In this document: positions 18,108 to 26,427 of the stretch, in pieces
Numbering within the stretch: position 1 is the first letter of the stretch
Layout of the letters: every line of letters starts with the position of its first letter
Origin: an unicellular cyanobacterium SU3
Lineage (GTDB): Bacteria; Cyanobacteriota; Cyanobacteriia; Cyanobacteriales; Microcystaceae
NCBI GenBank assembly: GCA_002172675.1
Contig: NETF01000165.1
Coordinates: 1 to 64,000 of the forward strand
Length of the DNA: 64,000 nucleotides
Direction: 5' to 3'
Notes under the pieces: generated by a model
The model's database searches: none
What the model was told of the DNA's origin: nothing
What the model saw: the letters and a program-made list of their open reading frames with translations, nothing else
Translations under genes and position numbers: made by a program

Positions 18108-18449
18108 ATGCTTAACATTTCCAGAGGAGAAATAATTAAAATTAATCTAAACCCAACTCAAGGAAGAGAACAATCAGGAAATGCACGACCTTGTTTAGTT
18201 CTCAGTCATACTAAATATAATTTAGCACGTCAAGAAATAGTTATAGTAACTCCTATTACAAGTACCATTAAACCAAAAGTTAAAATGATGATTAAGATTC
18301 CTGATGAATTCAAGATAAAAGGTTCAGTGATTGCCGAACAAATTAGAACAGTTGATTTGAATAGTCGTTGGTGGAAAACTACAGGAGAAATTCTCCCCAA
18401 AGACTTTGTTGATTATGTTACAGAAACTTTTTTAGTTATTATTAACTAA
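18108..18449 (+). CDS. mazF: MazF/PemK-type mRNA interferase toxin
   Basis: This 113-residue protein would cleave mRNA at short sequences when not bound by antitoxin. It shows the CcdB/PemK barrel pattern: RGEIIKINLNPTQGREQSG (residues 5-23, with the conserved Gly-Arg-Glu-Gln loop), NARPCLVLSH, VIVTPITS, and GSVIAEQIRTVDLNSRW with the Glu-Gln-Arg catalytic region. The length is normal. It forms a module with mazE inside the dnd cluster, which may stabilise the island. Cleavage sequence cannot be read from the protein. Confidence 0.92.
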   Translation: MLNISRGEIIKINLNPTQGREQSGNARPCLVLSHTKYNLARQEIVIVTPITSTIKPKVKMMIKIPDEFKIKGSVIAEQIRTVDLNSRWWKTTGEILPKDFVDYVTETFLVIIN

Positions 18450-18520
18450 TATTTTTCTTTTGAAACTGTGCTATATTTGATAATATCATAAAAATAATAA
18501 ATACTTTTATTGGTTAATTT

Positions 18521-20524
18521 ATGTTATTTACTGAGTTAGTATTACAGAATTTTGGTCCTTATGCTGGTAAAAATATTATTAATTTGCGTACTGAGAAAGA
18601 TAAAGAAACTCGTCCTATTATCCTCATTGGGGGAATGAATGGAGGGGGAAAAACGACCCTGATGGATGCTATTCGTCTCGCATTATATGGACAACGCGCT
18701 CAATGTTCAACCCGTAATAATCTCAGTTATAGTGACTTTTTGATTCAAGCAATCAATAACCAAACTCCATTAGGAGAAGACACTAGAATAGAATTAGTGT
18801 TTGAACATTTTATTGATGACCAATGGAAAGAAATACGTATCGTTAGACGCTGGAATAAACAACTAAAAGATGGCAAAGATAGTTTAGGTATTTTAGAAAC
18901 AGGTGGTCCCGATAACTATGATTGGCCGAATAAAGCATTAGCTGATACTTGGGATGAATTTATCGAAACTGTATTACCTTTGGGTATTTCTAATCTATTT
19001 TTATTCGATGGAGAACAGGTTAAAGAATTAGCCGAACAAGAAACCCCACCAACCAGCGTTATCGAGGCTATTCAGTCTTTACTAGGATTAGAATTGATAG
19101 AAAGATTAGCAGTAGATTTGAATATTTTGGTTAACCGTAAACAGAAAAAACTAGCCACTCAATCACAACTGAAAACCATAGAAGAAATTGAAGATAAGTT
19201 AAACTATTATAAGCAAGAGGAAGCAGATGCTAAACAAGAACAAGCATCTATACAAACTAAATTAGATCGCGCTCATGATAAAATAAAAGAAGCCTCAGAA
19301 CGGTTTAGAATAGAAGGGGGGAAAATCGCCTCCGAAAGTAGCATTTTAAAACAAAATATTAATCAGTTAAAAGAGAAATTACAACAGCAACGTAACGAAA
19401 TGGTAAACTTCGCAGCAACCAGTTTACCTTTAGCTTTAATTACTCCGTTGTTAACCGCAGCAAAAGAACAAGGTGAAATTGAAATTAAACAACAACAAGC
19501 CATCTTAGCTAAAACTGTTTTACAACAACGAGATCAAAAGTTACTTAACTATTTAGAAACACTGCAACTGACTGAAGAAAAATTGCGGAAAATAGAAACA
19601 TTTTTACAACAAGAATATGAAACTATCAACCAAGATGCTACAACTAATCTTGAATATACTTTCGGAATAACTGAAGAAGAATTAAATCAACTTAATACGT
19701 TATTAGATTATAAACTACCTTCACAACTGGATACCGTTAAAAAATATATAAATATCCTACAAACGTTAGAATTTGATTTAGATAATACCGAAAGAAAATT
19801 ACAGGTTTCTGCTTCCCCAGAAGACTATCAAAAACTCAGTGATGCACTCACTAACGCACAAAAAGAAGCTGCGAAGTATCAAACCGAATATAACCAAGCA
19901 GAGAAACGTATTAGAGAAGCAAATAAAGCAGTACAAATGACTATTAAAGACTTGAGAAGTTACACTGATGAAGTATTAGAAAAACAAAATAATGAACATA
20001 TTATGAAATCGGCGGCTAAAGTTCAAACTACGCTACAATTATTTAAAGAACGATTAACCCTTAAAAAACTCAATAAACTAGAAGGGGAAGTAACCGAATG
20101 TTTCCGTTATTTACTCCATAAATCTGATCTCGTTCATCGAGTCGCTATTGATACCCATAACTTTAGTTTATCTCTTTATGATCCTCAAGGGGAAACAGTT
20201 CCTAAACATCGTTTATCCGCAGGGGAAAAGCAACTGTTATCTATCGCATTTTTGTGGGGGTTAGCGAGAGTTTCCGGACGCAACTTACCTATCGCTATTG
20301 ATACCCCTCTAGGTAGACTTGATTCTTCTCATCGTAATAATTTAGTTGAACGTTATTTTCCTACTGCTTCCCATCAAGTTATCTTACTGTCTACGGATAC
20401 AGAAATACGACAAGAGGAGTTACAACAACTCACCGAACAAGATGCGATCGCTCATACTTATCTGCTAGAATATAACCCCGATGACCGTCAAACTACTGTC
20501 AATAGCGATCGCTATTTTTGGTAA
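18521..20524 (+). CDS. dndD: DNA phosphorothioation ATPase DndD
   Basis: DndD is an SMC/Rad50-like ATPase that is thought to supply or couple energy for sulfur insertion with DndC and DndE. Walker A reads GGMNGGGKTTLMD (about 36-48). A long central coiled coil occupies about 190-540 (KQEEADAKQEQASIQTKLDR), with the ABC signature LSAGEKQLLS near 565 and the Walker B region LPIAIDTPLGRLDSSH near 590. The 667-residue length is typical. The start ATG at 18521 places LVLQNFGPYAGKN at the N-terminus as in the family. The gene follows mazF by 71 bases. Confidence 0.95.
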   Translation: MLFTELVLQNFGPYAGKNIINLRTEKDKETRPIILIGGMNGGGKTTLMDAIRLALYGQRAQCSTRNNLSYSDFLIQAINNQTPLGEDTRIELVFEHFIDDQWKEIRIVRRWNKQLKDGKDSLGILETGGPDNYDWPNKALADTWDEFIETVLPLGISNLFLFDGEQVKELAEQETPPTSVIEAIQSLLGLELIERLAVDLNILVNRKQKKLATQSQLKTIEEIEDKLNYYKQEEADAKQEQASIQTKLDRAHDKIKEASERFRIEGGKIASESSILKQNINQLKEKLQQQRNEMVNFAATSLPLALITPLLTAAKEQGEIEIKQQQAILAKTVLQQRDQKLLNYLETLQLTEEKLRKIETFLQQEYETINQDATTNLEYTFGITEEELNQLNTLLDYKLPSQLDTVKKYINILQTLEFDLDNTERKLQVSASPEDYQKLSDALTNAQKEAAKYQTEYNQAEKRIREANKAVQMTIKDLRSYTDEVLEKQNNEHIMKSAAKVQTTLQLFKERLTLKKLNKLEGEVTECFRYLLHKSDLVHRVAIDTHNFSLSLYDPQGETVPKHRLSAGEKQLLSIAFLWGLARVSGRNLPIAIDTPLGRLDSSHRNNLVERYFPTASHQVILLSTDTEIRQEELQQLTEQDAIAHTYLLEYNPDDRQTTVNSDRYFW

Positions 20525-20922
20525 CTTTTTTATCATTAAATCTTGAAAAAAATTGAAAATTCTTGTTTCAAAGCTTGCCAAGGCTTTCAGTTTATGATAA
20601 TATGTATCATAATAAAAAATATTGTCAATTTTATAGTTTTTATTTACATTTCCATTATGAAGCTTACATCTTCAATTTTTACATAAATTTCGCCCAAAAG
20701 CAACCCTCTTTTTTCCAACCTTCCTCAACGTCTCAAATTAAATATAAAATACAAAAGATTGTAGTCAAGGTTCAGCCTTGATAATAACTAGATTTATGGT
20801 CTCTTAGAACTTACTACAAACTAAGATTTATGTTTACTATATTCAGATCATCTTGAGTGTTTCAGGCTAAAGCCTTCACTACGAACTTGAGATATTATAC
20901 TGTTTATTAATTATGAATTATC
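20525..20922. other. Gap between dndD and dndE with degenerate interspersed repeats
   Basis: There is no convincing gene in these 398 bases. I see a short hairpin (TCAAGG-TTCAG-CCTTGA near 20767) and, at about 20861-20885, a segment reading TTCAGGCTAAAGCCTTCACTACGAAC. This is a recurring cyanobacterial intergenic motif. The gap separates dndE from dndCD more than usual for this operon. Confidence 0.5.
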
Positions 20923-21306
20923 ATGGAATCACCCATTAAACAAATACGCTTATCACAAACAGCAAAAGACCAGCTAATTAAACTGAAAAGATATACCAAA
21001 ATAGAACAGTGGAATATCTTATGTCGATGGGGGTTTTGTCGTTCGCTAGCAGAACCGAGTATTCCCTCACCTGTCCCCATTATCCTCGATAGTAATGTAG
21101 AAATGACCTGGAGAGTGTTCGGAGGAGAGATGACAGATATATTATTAATTGCCTTGAAACAACGCTGTTACAAAGATGGTTTAGGAACCGATAAAGAGAC
21201 ATTAATCACTCAATTTAGACTACACTTACATCGAGGAATTGGTTATTTAGCAGGAGATATGAATATTAAAAAGATTGAAAACTTAATCGAGTTAACAGTT
21301 AAGTAA
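20923..21306 (+). CDS. dndE: DNA phosphorothioation protein DndE
   Basis: DndE is a small ribbon-helix-helix-like protein that binds nicked DNA and completes the DndCDE modification complex. The 127 residues begin IKQIRLSQTAKDQLIKLKRY and continue NILCRWGFCRSLAEPSIPSP, both characteristic, followed by EMTWRVFGGEMTDILLIALK. The length fits the family (about 110-130). It lies 398 bases after dndD and 100 bases before rpsD on the same strand, so it marks the right border of the island. Confidence 0.93.
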   Translation: MESPIKQIRLSQTAKDQLIKLKRYTKIEQWNILCRWGFCRSLAEPSIPSPVPIILDSNVEMTWRVFGGEMTDILLIALKQRCYKDGLGTDKETLITQFRLHLHRGIGYLAGDMNIKKIENLIELTVK

Positions 21307-21333
21307 AAGTAAAAAATAATAAAAACTATTTAG

Positions 21334-21363
21334 TTAACTCATTTCCCTAAAATCTGCTATAAT
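21334..21363 (+). promoter_or_regulatory. Probable housekeeping promoter of rpsD
   Basis: A consensus -10 box TATAAT lies at 21358-21363, with TTAACT at 21334-21339 as a moderate -35 box and an 18-base spacer. It lies 44 bases before the rpsD start, in the gap after dndE. It was judged by eye only. Confidence 0.5.
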
Positions 21364-21406
21364 GGCCATTTTGGAGTATATTGTGTTTTAGGAGAAAATT
21401 GCTTAT

Positions 21407-22015
21407 ATGTCTCGTTATAGAGGACCTCGTCTGAGAGTCGTAAGAAGACTAGGAGAACTACCAGGGTTAAGTAGAAAAACCCCTCGTCGGGCTTATCCCC
21501 CTGGTCAACATGGTCAAGGCCGCCGTAAACGGTCAGAATACGCCATCCGACTCGAAGAAAAGCAAAAGTTATTGTATAACTACGGTGTAACCGAGAAGCA
21601 GTTAGTGGGTTACATGAAAAAAGCCCGTCGGTCTAGCGATTCTACGGGACAGAAATTATTAGAACTGCTAGAAATGCGCTTAGATAACACTGTATTCCGT
21701 TTAGGGATGGCAGGAACCATTCCAGGAGCCCGTCAACTCGTTAATCATGGTCATGTCATGGTTAATGGTCGTGTGGTTAATATTGCCAGTTATCAGTGTC
21801 GTCCTGGGGATGTCATTTCTGTGAGAAATAAGGACAACTCTCGTCGCATGGTAGAAACTAATATGCAGTATCCAGGGTTAGCTAACCTTCCTGAGCATTT
21901 AGAATTTGATAAAAATACCTTAACCGGTAAAGTCAATGATGTTATTAAACGGGAATGGGTAGCATTACAAATTAATGAACTACTGGTGGTTGAGTATTAT
22001 TCTCGGAAAGTCTAA
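21407..22015 (+). CDS. rpsD: 30S ribosomal protein S4
   Basis: S4 is a primary 16S rRNA-binding protein that nucleates assembly of the small ribosomal subunit. The 202 residues start [20 protein letters not shown] and contain [13 protein letters not shown]. The S4 RNA-binding domain is at about 90-150 ([20 protein letters not shown], then [11 protein letters not shown]). It lacks the N-terminal zinc cysteines, as in other cyanobacteria. As usual in cyanobacteria, rpsD is outside the main ribosomal operons. An AGGAG-type site lies ahead of ATG 21407 (TTAGGAGAAAATTGC), and a strong terminator follows. Confidence 0.98.
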   Translation: MSRYRGPRLRVVRRLGELPGLSRKTPRRAYPPGQHGQGRRKRSEYAIRLEEKQKLLYNYGVTEKQLVGYMKKARRSSDSTGQKLLELLEMRLDNTVFRLGMAGTIPGARQLVNHGHVMVNGRVVNIASYQCRPGDVISVRNKDNSRRMVETNMQYPGLANLPEHLEFDKNTLTGKVNDVIKREWVALQINELLVVEYYSRKV

Positions 22016-22023
22016 TGGACATG

Positions 22024-22053
22024 GGACAACTATCACAGTTGTCCTCTTTTTTT
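22024..22053 (+). terminator. Rho-independent terminator of rpsD
   Basis: GGACAACT (22024-22031) and AGTTGTCC (22037-22044) form an 8-bp perfect stem with a 5-base loop, followed by TCTTTTTTT. This is a canonical intrinsic terminator 9 bases after the rpsD stop. Confidence 0.9.
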
Positions 22054-22083
22054 ATCAGTAAGAAATACTGAAAAACATGAATA

Positions 22084-22497
22084 TTAATCATCTTCTTGAT
22101 TTAAAGTTTCTTGAGATAACTTTTCATCTTGGTAAGCTTTGATTTTTTCATATAAGCTATCAACTGTTTCCCCTTCAAATAATTTATCTTTTAATTCTAA
22201 ATAATTACCATTTAATTCTAATTGATTTGCTCTCTTTTTAATCAACTCATTAACTCTCTGTTTAAAAATCGACTTTTTTAGATATTCATTAATCGCATTT
22301 TGTTGTTCTGGAATGGGATGTTTTTGATTTTCATATTCTAGAACAAATGAGTCAATAGCTTCTATTTTTTGAGTTTCAATTAGATTTAAAATACTAATGG
22401 TTGCTTGCATTTCTAAAAAAATGCTTAGCTGACTCCTATCGTCATATAAACGATTATATACACTGGTATCTAAATAAACCCTAATCACATTATACAA
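22084..22497 (-). CDS. PIN-like domain protein, C-terminal part not family-like
   Basis: The 137 residues begin RVYLDTSVYNRLYDDRSQ, the first strand and catalytic Asp of PIN-domain ribonucleases, and continue LEMQATISILNLIETQKIEA and DSFVLEYENQKHP. In PIN relatives a second acidic cluster (usually in an LDALHLA segment) should follow near residue 95-105. Here the tail (LKDKLFEGETVDSLYEKIKA) looks different and contains no such segment. It may be a decayed toxin or a fusion with part of a neighbouring antitoxin. No antitoxin gene is visible next to it. Convergent with rpsD. Confidence 0.5.
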   Translation of the reverse strand: MYNVIRVYLDTSVYNRLYDDRSQLSIFLEMQATISILNLIETQKIEAIDSFVLEYENQKHPIPEQQNAINEYLKKSIFKQRVNELIKKRANQLELNGNYLELKDKLFEGETVDSLYEKIKAYQDEKLSQETLNQEDD

Positions 22498-22597
22498 CCT
22501 TGATCTAACTTATGATTAAACGATCAGGTGAGCAAAGTATCTAATAATTCCTAAATCCTTAAGAATTAATCTTAGTTTTGCCCACCCTATTCATTAT

Positions 22598-23026
22598 TTA
22601 TTGAACCGTTGCACAAGGTTTTGTCTGATGACTACGGGGACAAGTTTCTAAGTCCTCTGTAACAGTATTTGCTGGGTTTAAACCGATCCAAGCATCAATG
22701 GTTTCAGGATCAAACCCTACCCGATAAACCGCTTCAACTTCAATTAAAGGACGACGAATTAACAGAGGATCAGCAATCATTAATTCTAAGGCTTTTTCCT
22801 CACTTAAACCATCAGGAATAACCTCAGCCGATTTAATTCTCGGTGCGCTTTTATTGAACCATAAACTAACAGGTAAGTCCCCAAAAAACGGGCGTAATTT
22901 TTCGGCTGTCCAAGGTTCAGTTAAGAGACTTTTTGCCTCTAAGTTATGACCTGCTGCTAATAGCAAGTTTTTCTGTTTGGTGTTATTTTTACACCCTGGT
23001 TTCTCGTAAAAAGTAACGTTAGCCAT
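22598..23026 (-). CDS. ArsC/Spx-like nitrogenase-associated protein
   Basis: This 142-residue protein has a thioredoxin-like ArsC fold: VTFYEKPGCKNNTKQKNLL puts a single cysteine in the first loop (near residue 12). RPFFGDLPVSLWFNKSAPRI and DPLLIRRPLIEVE (with RRP, as in ArsC) follow. Proteins of this type are annotated as nitrogenase-associated (sometimes NifO-like) because they cluster with nif genes; the reaction is unknown. Its start overlaps the stop of the 2Fe-2S gene (23026), so the two are translationally coupled. The tail contains two cysteines (CPRSHQTKPC). Confidence 0.8.
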   Translation of the reverse strand: MANVTFYEKPGCKNNTKQKNLLLAAGHNLEAKSLLTEPWTAEKLRPFFGDLPVSLWFNKSAPRIKSAEVIPDGLSEEKALELMIADPLLIRRPLIEVEAVYRVGFDPETIDAWIGLNPANTVTEDLETCPRSHQTKPCATVQ

Positions 23027-23622
23027 TATTTATTCAAGGAAGTAAGATAATGTTCTTCGAGTAGTTCTGAAATGTTTTTAGGATTCGCTTTACTGTGTTT
23101 AGCCTTTCCAGGCATTAAAATTAAATTAGGAGCTTTTCCACAGCGTTTTTGGCAACTGGTTTTCTCAATAGTGACATGATCTTGAAGCCCTAAATTACAT
23201 AAGGTTTGTTCAAGAAGCTGATGTAATTTTTTGCCTCCTCTTTTGGCACAATCAGATTTACCACAGAGTAAAATTTTACCCTTTTTAGGACAAGTTTTTC
23301 CTTGTGGGTTTACTGTTGCATTATTAGCTTTTTCATCATCACATTTCACATTACAAGTGAGGCGAGTAATTTCATAAGCTTTGAGTTTTAACTTAGTAAA
23401 ATTACCCTTAAATTCCTGTTCTCCTGAGATAGAAATCCAGTCTTCAGGTAATATATTCAAAGCTTGGGTATCTCGCAAACTTTTATCAATTTTAATCTTT
23501 AATTGTCGTTCTCCAACTGCTAGAATCAAAGCTTTTGATTGACCATTAGATTTATAAACAAAGCCGACAAATTTACCTTGTAATTGAAAGGGAATGGTTT
23601 GACTAGAATTAATTGAACTCAT
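23026..23622 (-). CDS. Thioredoxin-like 2Fe-2S ferredoxin domain protein
   Basis: This 198-residue protein probably transfers electrons in nitrogen fixation metabolism. The C-terminal half carries the four-cysteine pattern of the thioredoxin-like (2Fe-2S) ferredoxins: KILLCGKSDCAKRGGKKL, and SCQKRCGKAPNLILMPG. The N-terminal half (about 1-85) is a separate beta-rich domain with no recognised name (FQLQGKFVGFVYKS). An intervening Cys-rich bit (LTCNVKCDD) may matter. It overlaps the next gene by one base and stands at the edge of the nif cluster. Confidence 0.8.
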   Translation of the reverse strand: MSSINSSQTIPFQLQGKFVGFVYKSNGQSKALILAVGERQLKIKIDKSLRDTQALNILPEDWISISGEQEFKGNFTKLKLKAYEITRLTCNVKCDDEKANNATVNPQGKTCPKKGKILLCGKSDCAKRGGKKLHQLLEQTLCNLGLQDHVTIEKTSCQKRCGKAPNLILMPGKAKHSKANPKNISELLEEHYLTSLNK

Positions 23623-23991
23623 GACAACTTTCCTGAAATGATAGGGGAATTATCAGTTATTGTAAATTTAGAATTTAGAATGCACGAATTTAGAACTAAT
23701 TAAACATTCTACATTCTTCATTCTGTTACACTGTTCACTGACACAAATACCATTTTTTTTAATTGATGAGATGTTTTGTCAATTAAAATGACAATAAAGT
23801 TTCTGTCAGGTTTAGCAAGATGACTTAACCTGTACTCAAACTATAAACTTTCTCAATAAATAAGAAAAAGGGTAGAAAAAACTTAAAGAAAGGGGCTTAA
23901 AAATTTAGAATTGAGAATTGAGAATTTAGAATTAACTAAACTGTCTTAATTCTGTTTACTATTTAATTAAGCCCGAAAAACTGGAGGAAGA
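23623..23991. other. Gap upstream of the 2Fe-2S gene with heptamer-like repeats
   Basis: No gene is seen in these 369 bases. Two blocks of repeats based on GAATTTAGAAT/GAATTGAGAAT lie near 23660-23690 and 23900-23935. The region probably holds the promoter of the minus-strand pair and the end of the nifTZV transcript. Confidence 0.5.
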
Positions 23992-24192
23992 TTAGAGACG
24001 TTTTGCGTCCAAGGTTTGAGGTAACTTGGTATCATCATTAAGGTTAGGAAATTTTAATTCCCAACCATTAGCTAAGGTTAAAATTTTGCCATCACCTTCA
24101 ATGGTTTCATTGACCACTGCTTCTTCTAAATCTTTCTTAGGAACGTAAACAGATAAATTTCCTGCATCTTCTCTGCTTAAGATTACTTTCAT
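23992..24192 (-). CDS. nifT: NifT/FixT protein
   Basis: NifT is a small protein of unclear role, found in most nif clusters. The 66 residues (MKVILSREDAGNLSVYVPKK, then EGDGKILTLANGWELKFP) match the NifT/FixU family in length and order; GDGKILTLANGW is the most conserved stretch. It lies 77 bases after nifZ on the same strand and is likely the last gene of the nifP-side transcript containing nifV and nifZ. Confidence 0.93.
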   Translation of the reverse strand: MKVILSREDAGNLSVYVPKKDLEEAVVNETIEGDGKILTLANGWELKFPNLNDDTKLPQTLDAKRL

Positions 24193-24269
24193 AGCATAAC
24201 TCCTGAAATTAGTTGATAGTTGATAGGGAATAGTTGATAGTTTTTACCATTCCTATTGCCTGTTGCCTT

Positions 24270-24614
24270 CTAAACCTGAGACTCTTGTAGAGAAGGTTCT
24301 TCGGCCAATTCTTCAATGTCCTCATCATCGGTATCATCGATAAATGTCTCATCTGCTGGAATTAATTCCTTGCGACGACAACCGACAACGTAACCCTTTT
24401 CAAGAAAATGAACCGCGTAGATGTAATAACTTTGCAGATAGGTTCCAATGCCGACAACATAGCCCACATCGCCTTTTTTCGCTAAAGTTTCGCCAACTTC
24501 TTTACCAGGAAACGTCCCATCATTGCGAATCATTCTCCGAAGACGAACCTTTGCCTCCATTTCAAAAGCTGGGGGATCATTAAGTTCAATTTCACCTGGA
24601 TTATACAATCCCAT
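24270..24614 (-). CDS. nifZ: Nitrogen fixation protein NifZ
   Basis: NifZ helps mature the P-cluster of the MoFe protein. The 114 residues contain the conserved block GDVGYVVGIGTYLQSYYIYA followed by VHFLEKGYVVGCRRKEL, typical of the NifZ domain (about 40-95). The C-terminus is very acidic (DETFIDDTDDEDIEELAEE) and longer than in proteobacterial NifZ. Its start (24614) overlaps the end of nifV (24601) by 14 bases, so they are co-translated. Confidence 0.95.
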   Translation of the reverse strand: MGLYNPGEIELNDPPAFEMEAKVRLRRMIRNDGTFPGKEVGETLAKKGDVGYVVGIGTYLQSYYIYAVHFLEKGYVVGCRRKELIPADETFIDDTDDEDIEELAEEPSLQESQV

Positions 24615-25734
24615 GAGACATACTCCTGTTAGTTACAACATCAATTAACTCCTCAACCGTTAGACTACGTTTCATCTGTACTGATAAATGACGCACCGAG
24701 TCTAACACCACTTGGGACTCTTCATGGTTTAAGCTGATACCATGTTGACTCAATAAATTGGTCAATAAATGTCGTCCCGAATGTTTACCCACCACTAAAC
24801 GGCGTTTCCAACCCACCTCATCTGGGGAAAAGGGTTCGTAGGTTTGGGGGTTTTGTAAGACACCGTGGGCGTGAATACCCGACTCGTGAGCAAACACATT
24901 GTCCCCGACGATCGCTTTCCAAGGGGGAAGGGGGATACCGGAAGCCTTAACCACCAGTTGAGATAATTCTCGTAAACGAGAGGTTTGTACCCCTAAATCA
25001 ACCTGATAGAGTTGTTTGAGAGCCATGATCATCTCTTCTAAGGCTGCATTACCTGCCCTTTCTCCCAACCCGTTAACGGTGGTATTCACCGAAATCGCAC
25101 CGGCTTGTAACCCGGCCAAAGCGTTGGCTGTGGCTAAGCCAAAATCATTATGGGTGTGCATTTCGATGGGCATCTTGATGGACTTCACCAATTTTCCCAC
25201 CTTTTGAGCCGTGGTTAAAGGGTTAAGTATGCCGACGGTATCGCAGAAACGGAACCGAGAAGCCCCTAAACTTTCGGCAAACTGAGCCACTTCGACTAAA
25301 AAGGACTCATCAGCCCGTGAAGCATCTTCAGCCCCCACAGAAACAAATAAATCGTTATCTAGGGCAAAATTAATACTATCTCGTAATCGATCCCAAACAA
25401 GATTAGTTTTTCCTTTAAATTTTGCTTTAATTTGTATCTCTGATACAGGCACTGAAACGTGAACCCTGGTTAAGCCACAAGCGATAGAAGCTTCAATATC
25501 AGAACGTACCGCACGGTTCCAACCGAGAAGGGCTGTTTTTAATCCTTTTTGAACAATAGCAGTGATAGCTTCTGCTTCTGAACCTCCCATCGCAGGGATA
25601 CCGACTTCCAACTCAGGAATACCGATGGCATCCATTAACACTGCGATCGCTATTTTTTCGACAGCACTAAAGACAATGCCGGCTGCTTGTTCCCCATCTC
25701 GTAGGGTTGTATCATTAATATGGACATGATTCAT
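24601..25734 (-). CDS. nifV: Homocitrate synthase
   Basis: NifV condenses acetyl-CoA and 2-oxoglutarate to homocitrate, the organic ligand of the FeMo cofactor. The 377 residues begin with the alpha-isopropylmalate/homocitrate synthase signature INDTTLRDGEQAAGIVF. MHTHNDFGLATANALAG holds the metal-binding HxH, and NVFAHESGIHAHGVL is the second signature. The lack of the long regulatory C-terminal domain of LeuA fits NifV. It overlaps nifZ and follows the DUF2949 gene after a palindromic repeat. Confidence 0.96.
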   Translation of the reverse strand: MNHVHINDTTLRDGEQAAGIVFSAVEKIAIAVLMDAIGIPELEVGIPAMGGSEAEAITAIVQKGLKTALLGWNRAVRSDIEASIACGLTRVHVSVPVSEIQIKAKFKGKTNLVWDRLRDSINFALDNDLFVSVGAEDASRADESFLVEVAQFAESLGASRFRFCDTVGILNPLTTAQKVGKLVKSIKMPIEMHTHNDFGLATANALAGLQAGAISVNTTVNGLGERAGNAALEEMIMALKQLYQVDLGVQTSRLRELSQLVVKASGIPLPPWKAIVGDNVFAHESGIHAHGVLQNPQTYEPFSPDEVGWKRRLVVGKHSGRHLLTNLLSQHGISLNHEESQVVLDSVRHLSVQMKRSLTVEELIDVVTNRSMSHGIV

Positions 25735-25747
25735 GGCTGAAACTCCT

Positions 25748-25866
25748 CAGATTGACCAACGGTCAGAGCAGGCTCCGTCGTCGTACGGTGAGTCCAGTGC
25801 GGTCTTGGGGTCTCCCCAAGTGGAGCAACTGGCGAACCCGAAGGGCGGAGTAATCTCTGACCAATA
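25748..25866. repeat. GC-rich palindromic element between DUF2949 gene and nifV
   Basis: The ends TTGACCAACGGTCAGAG and CTCTGACCAAT are inverted. Inside are GGGGTCTCCCC and GAACCCGAAGGGCG, unlike the AT-rich surroundings. This belongs to the same general class of composite palindromic repeats seen at 30.5, 37.5 and 55.9 kb. It separates two genes that are otherwise on one strand. Confidence 0.6.
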
Positions 25867-25867
25867 A

Positions 25868-26080
25868 TTAGGGAAACTGGAAATAAACTTGAGCATCTAA
25901 CCAATCCCAAATTCTTTGTAATTGGGTCACTGAGATTAAGCCATATTGCCATAAGAGCATGGGAATAGGATCGCCAGGTTGTCTTTGGTTGTTGATGACA
26001 ACCGCGAGATCGTCCCGTGATAAGGCCATTTCTTGTTGTAAAAATTGACTGAATTCTGTAGAAATTGAATTGTTTTCCAT
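25868..26080 (-). CDS. DUF2949 family protein
   Basis: This 70-residue protein belongs to a small cyanobacterial family of unknown function. I place the start at ATG 26080 (MENNSISTEFSQFLQQEMAL). The frame extends upstream to 26128, but those 16 residues are outside the family. The conserved core is LSRDDLAVVINNQRQPGDPI then PMLLWQYGLISVTQLQRIWDWL. It looks soluble and helical. It sits between nifP and nifV in the same direction, so it is probably co-expressed with nitrogen fixation genes. Confidence 0.75.
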   Translation of the reverse strand: MENNSISTEFSQFLQQEMALSRDDLAVVINNQRQPGDPIPMLLWQYGLISVTQLQRIWDWLDAQVYFQFP

Positions 26081-26427
26081 GACAGCACTGACAAGTTTAA
26101 TTATCAACAGTGTTTCGTGCGATGGCACTAAAGAGAATTTTTCACTGAGAAAACCATAAAGAGGCTTAAGAGGAATAAGGAAGCAAACTTTACAATAATC
26201 ATTAACCTTAATTGAGGGCTAAACCCCAGATAAGGGTAATGGATTACTCAGTTTTCCCAGTCGGGTACAAGTCGTCTAGACTAAGAAATTAAGCATTCAG
26301 TGTTCAGCATTCAGTAGTTAGGGTTATAAAAAGATAGCTGATAGCTGATGACTAATAATAGCTGATAACTGAGTGCTCACTTTCCTAGCTAATGTTATTT
26401 GAAGGTAAAAGATATCAGCTTTACCTA
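26081..26427. other. Gap with heptamer (STRR-type) repeats
   Basis: The 347 bases hold no gene. From about 26286 to 26375 there are heptamer-type repeats (CATTCAGTGTTCAGCATTCAG, then ATAGCTGATAGCTGATGAC). They divide the nifP-side genes into two blocks. The promoter of the DUF2949-nifVZT unit may lie near 26130-26280 but I cannot pick a box. Confidence 0.5.

Noticed and set aside
20563-20781. Open frame of 72 codons after dndD
   Set aside because: The product is rich in Tyr/Phe/Lys from AT-rich DNA, has no start signal and crosses interspersed repeat motifs.
25731-25952. Open frame of 73 codons on the minus strand before nifV
   Set aside because: It runs through the GC-rich palindromic element and overlaps the DUF2949 gene in another frame.
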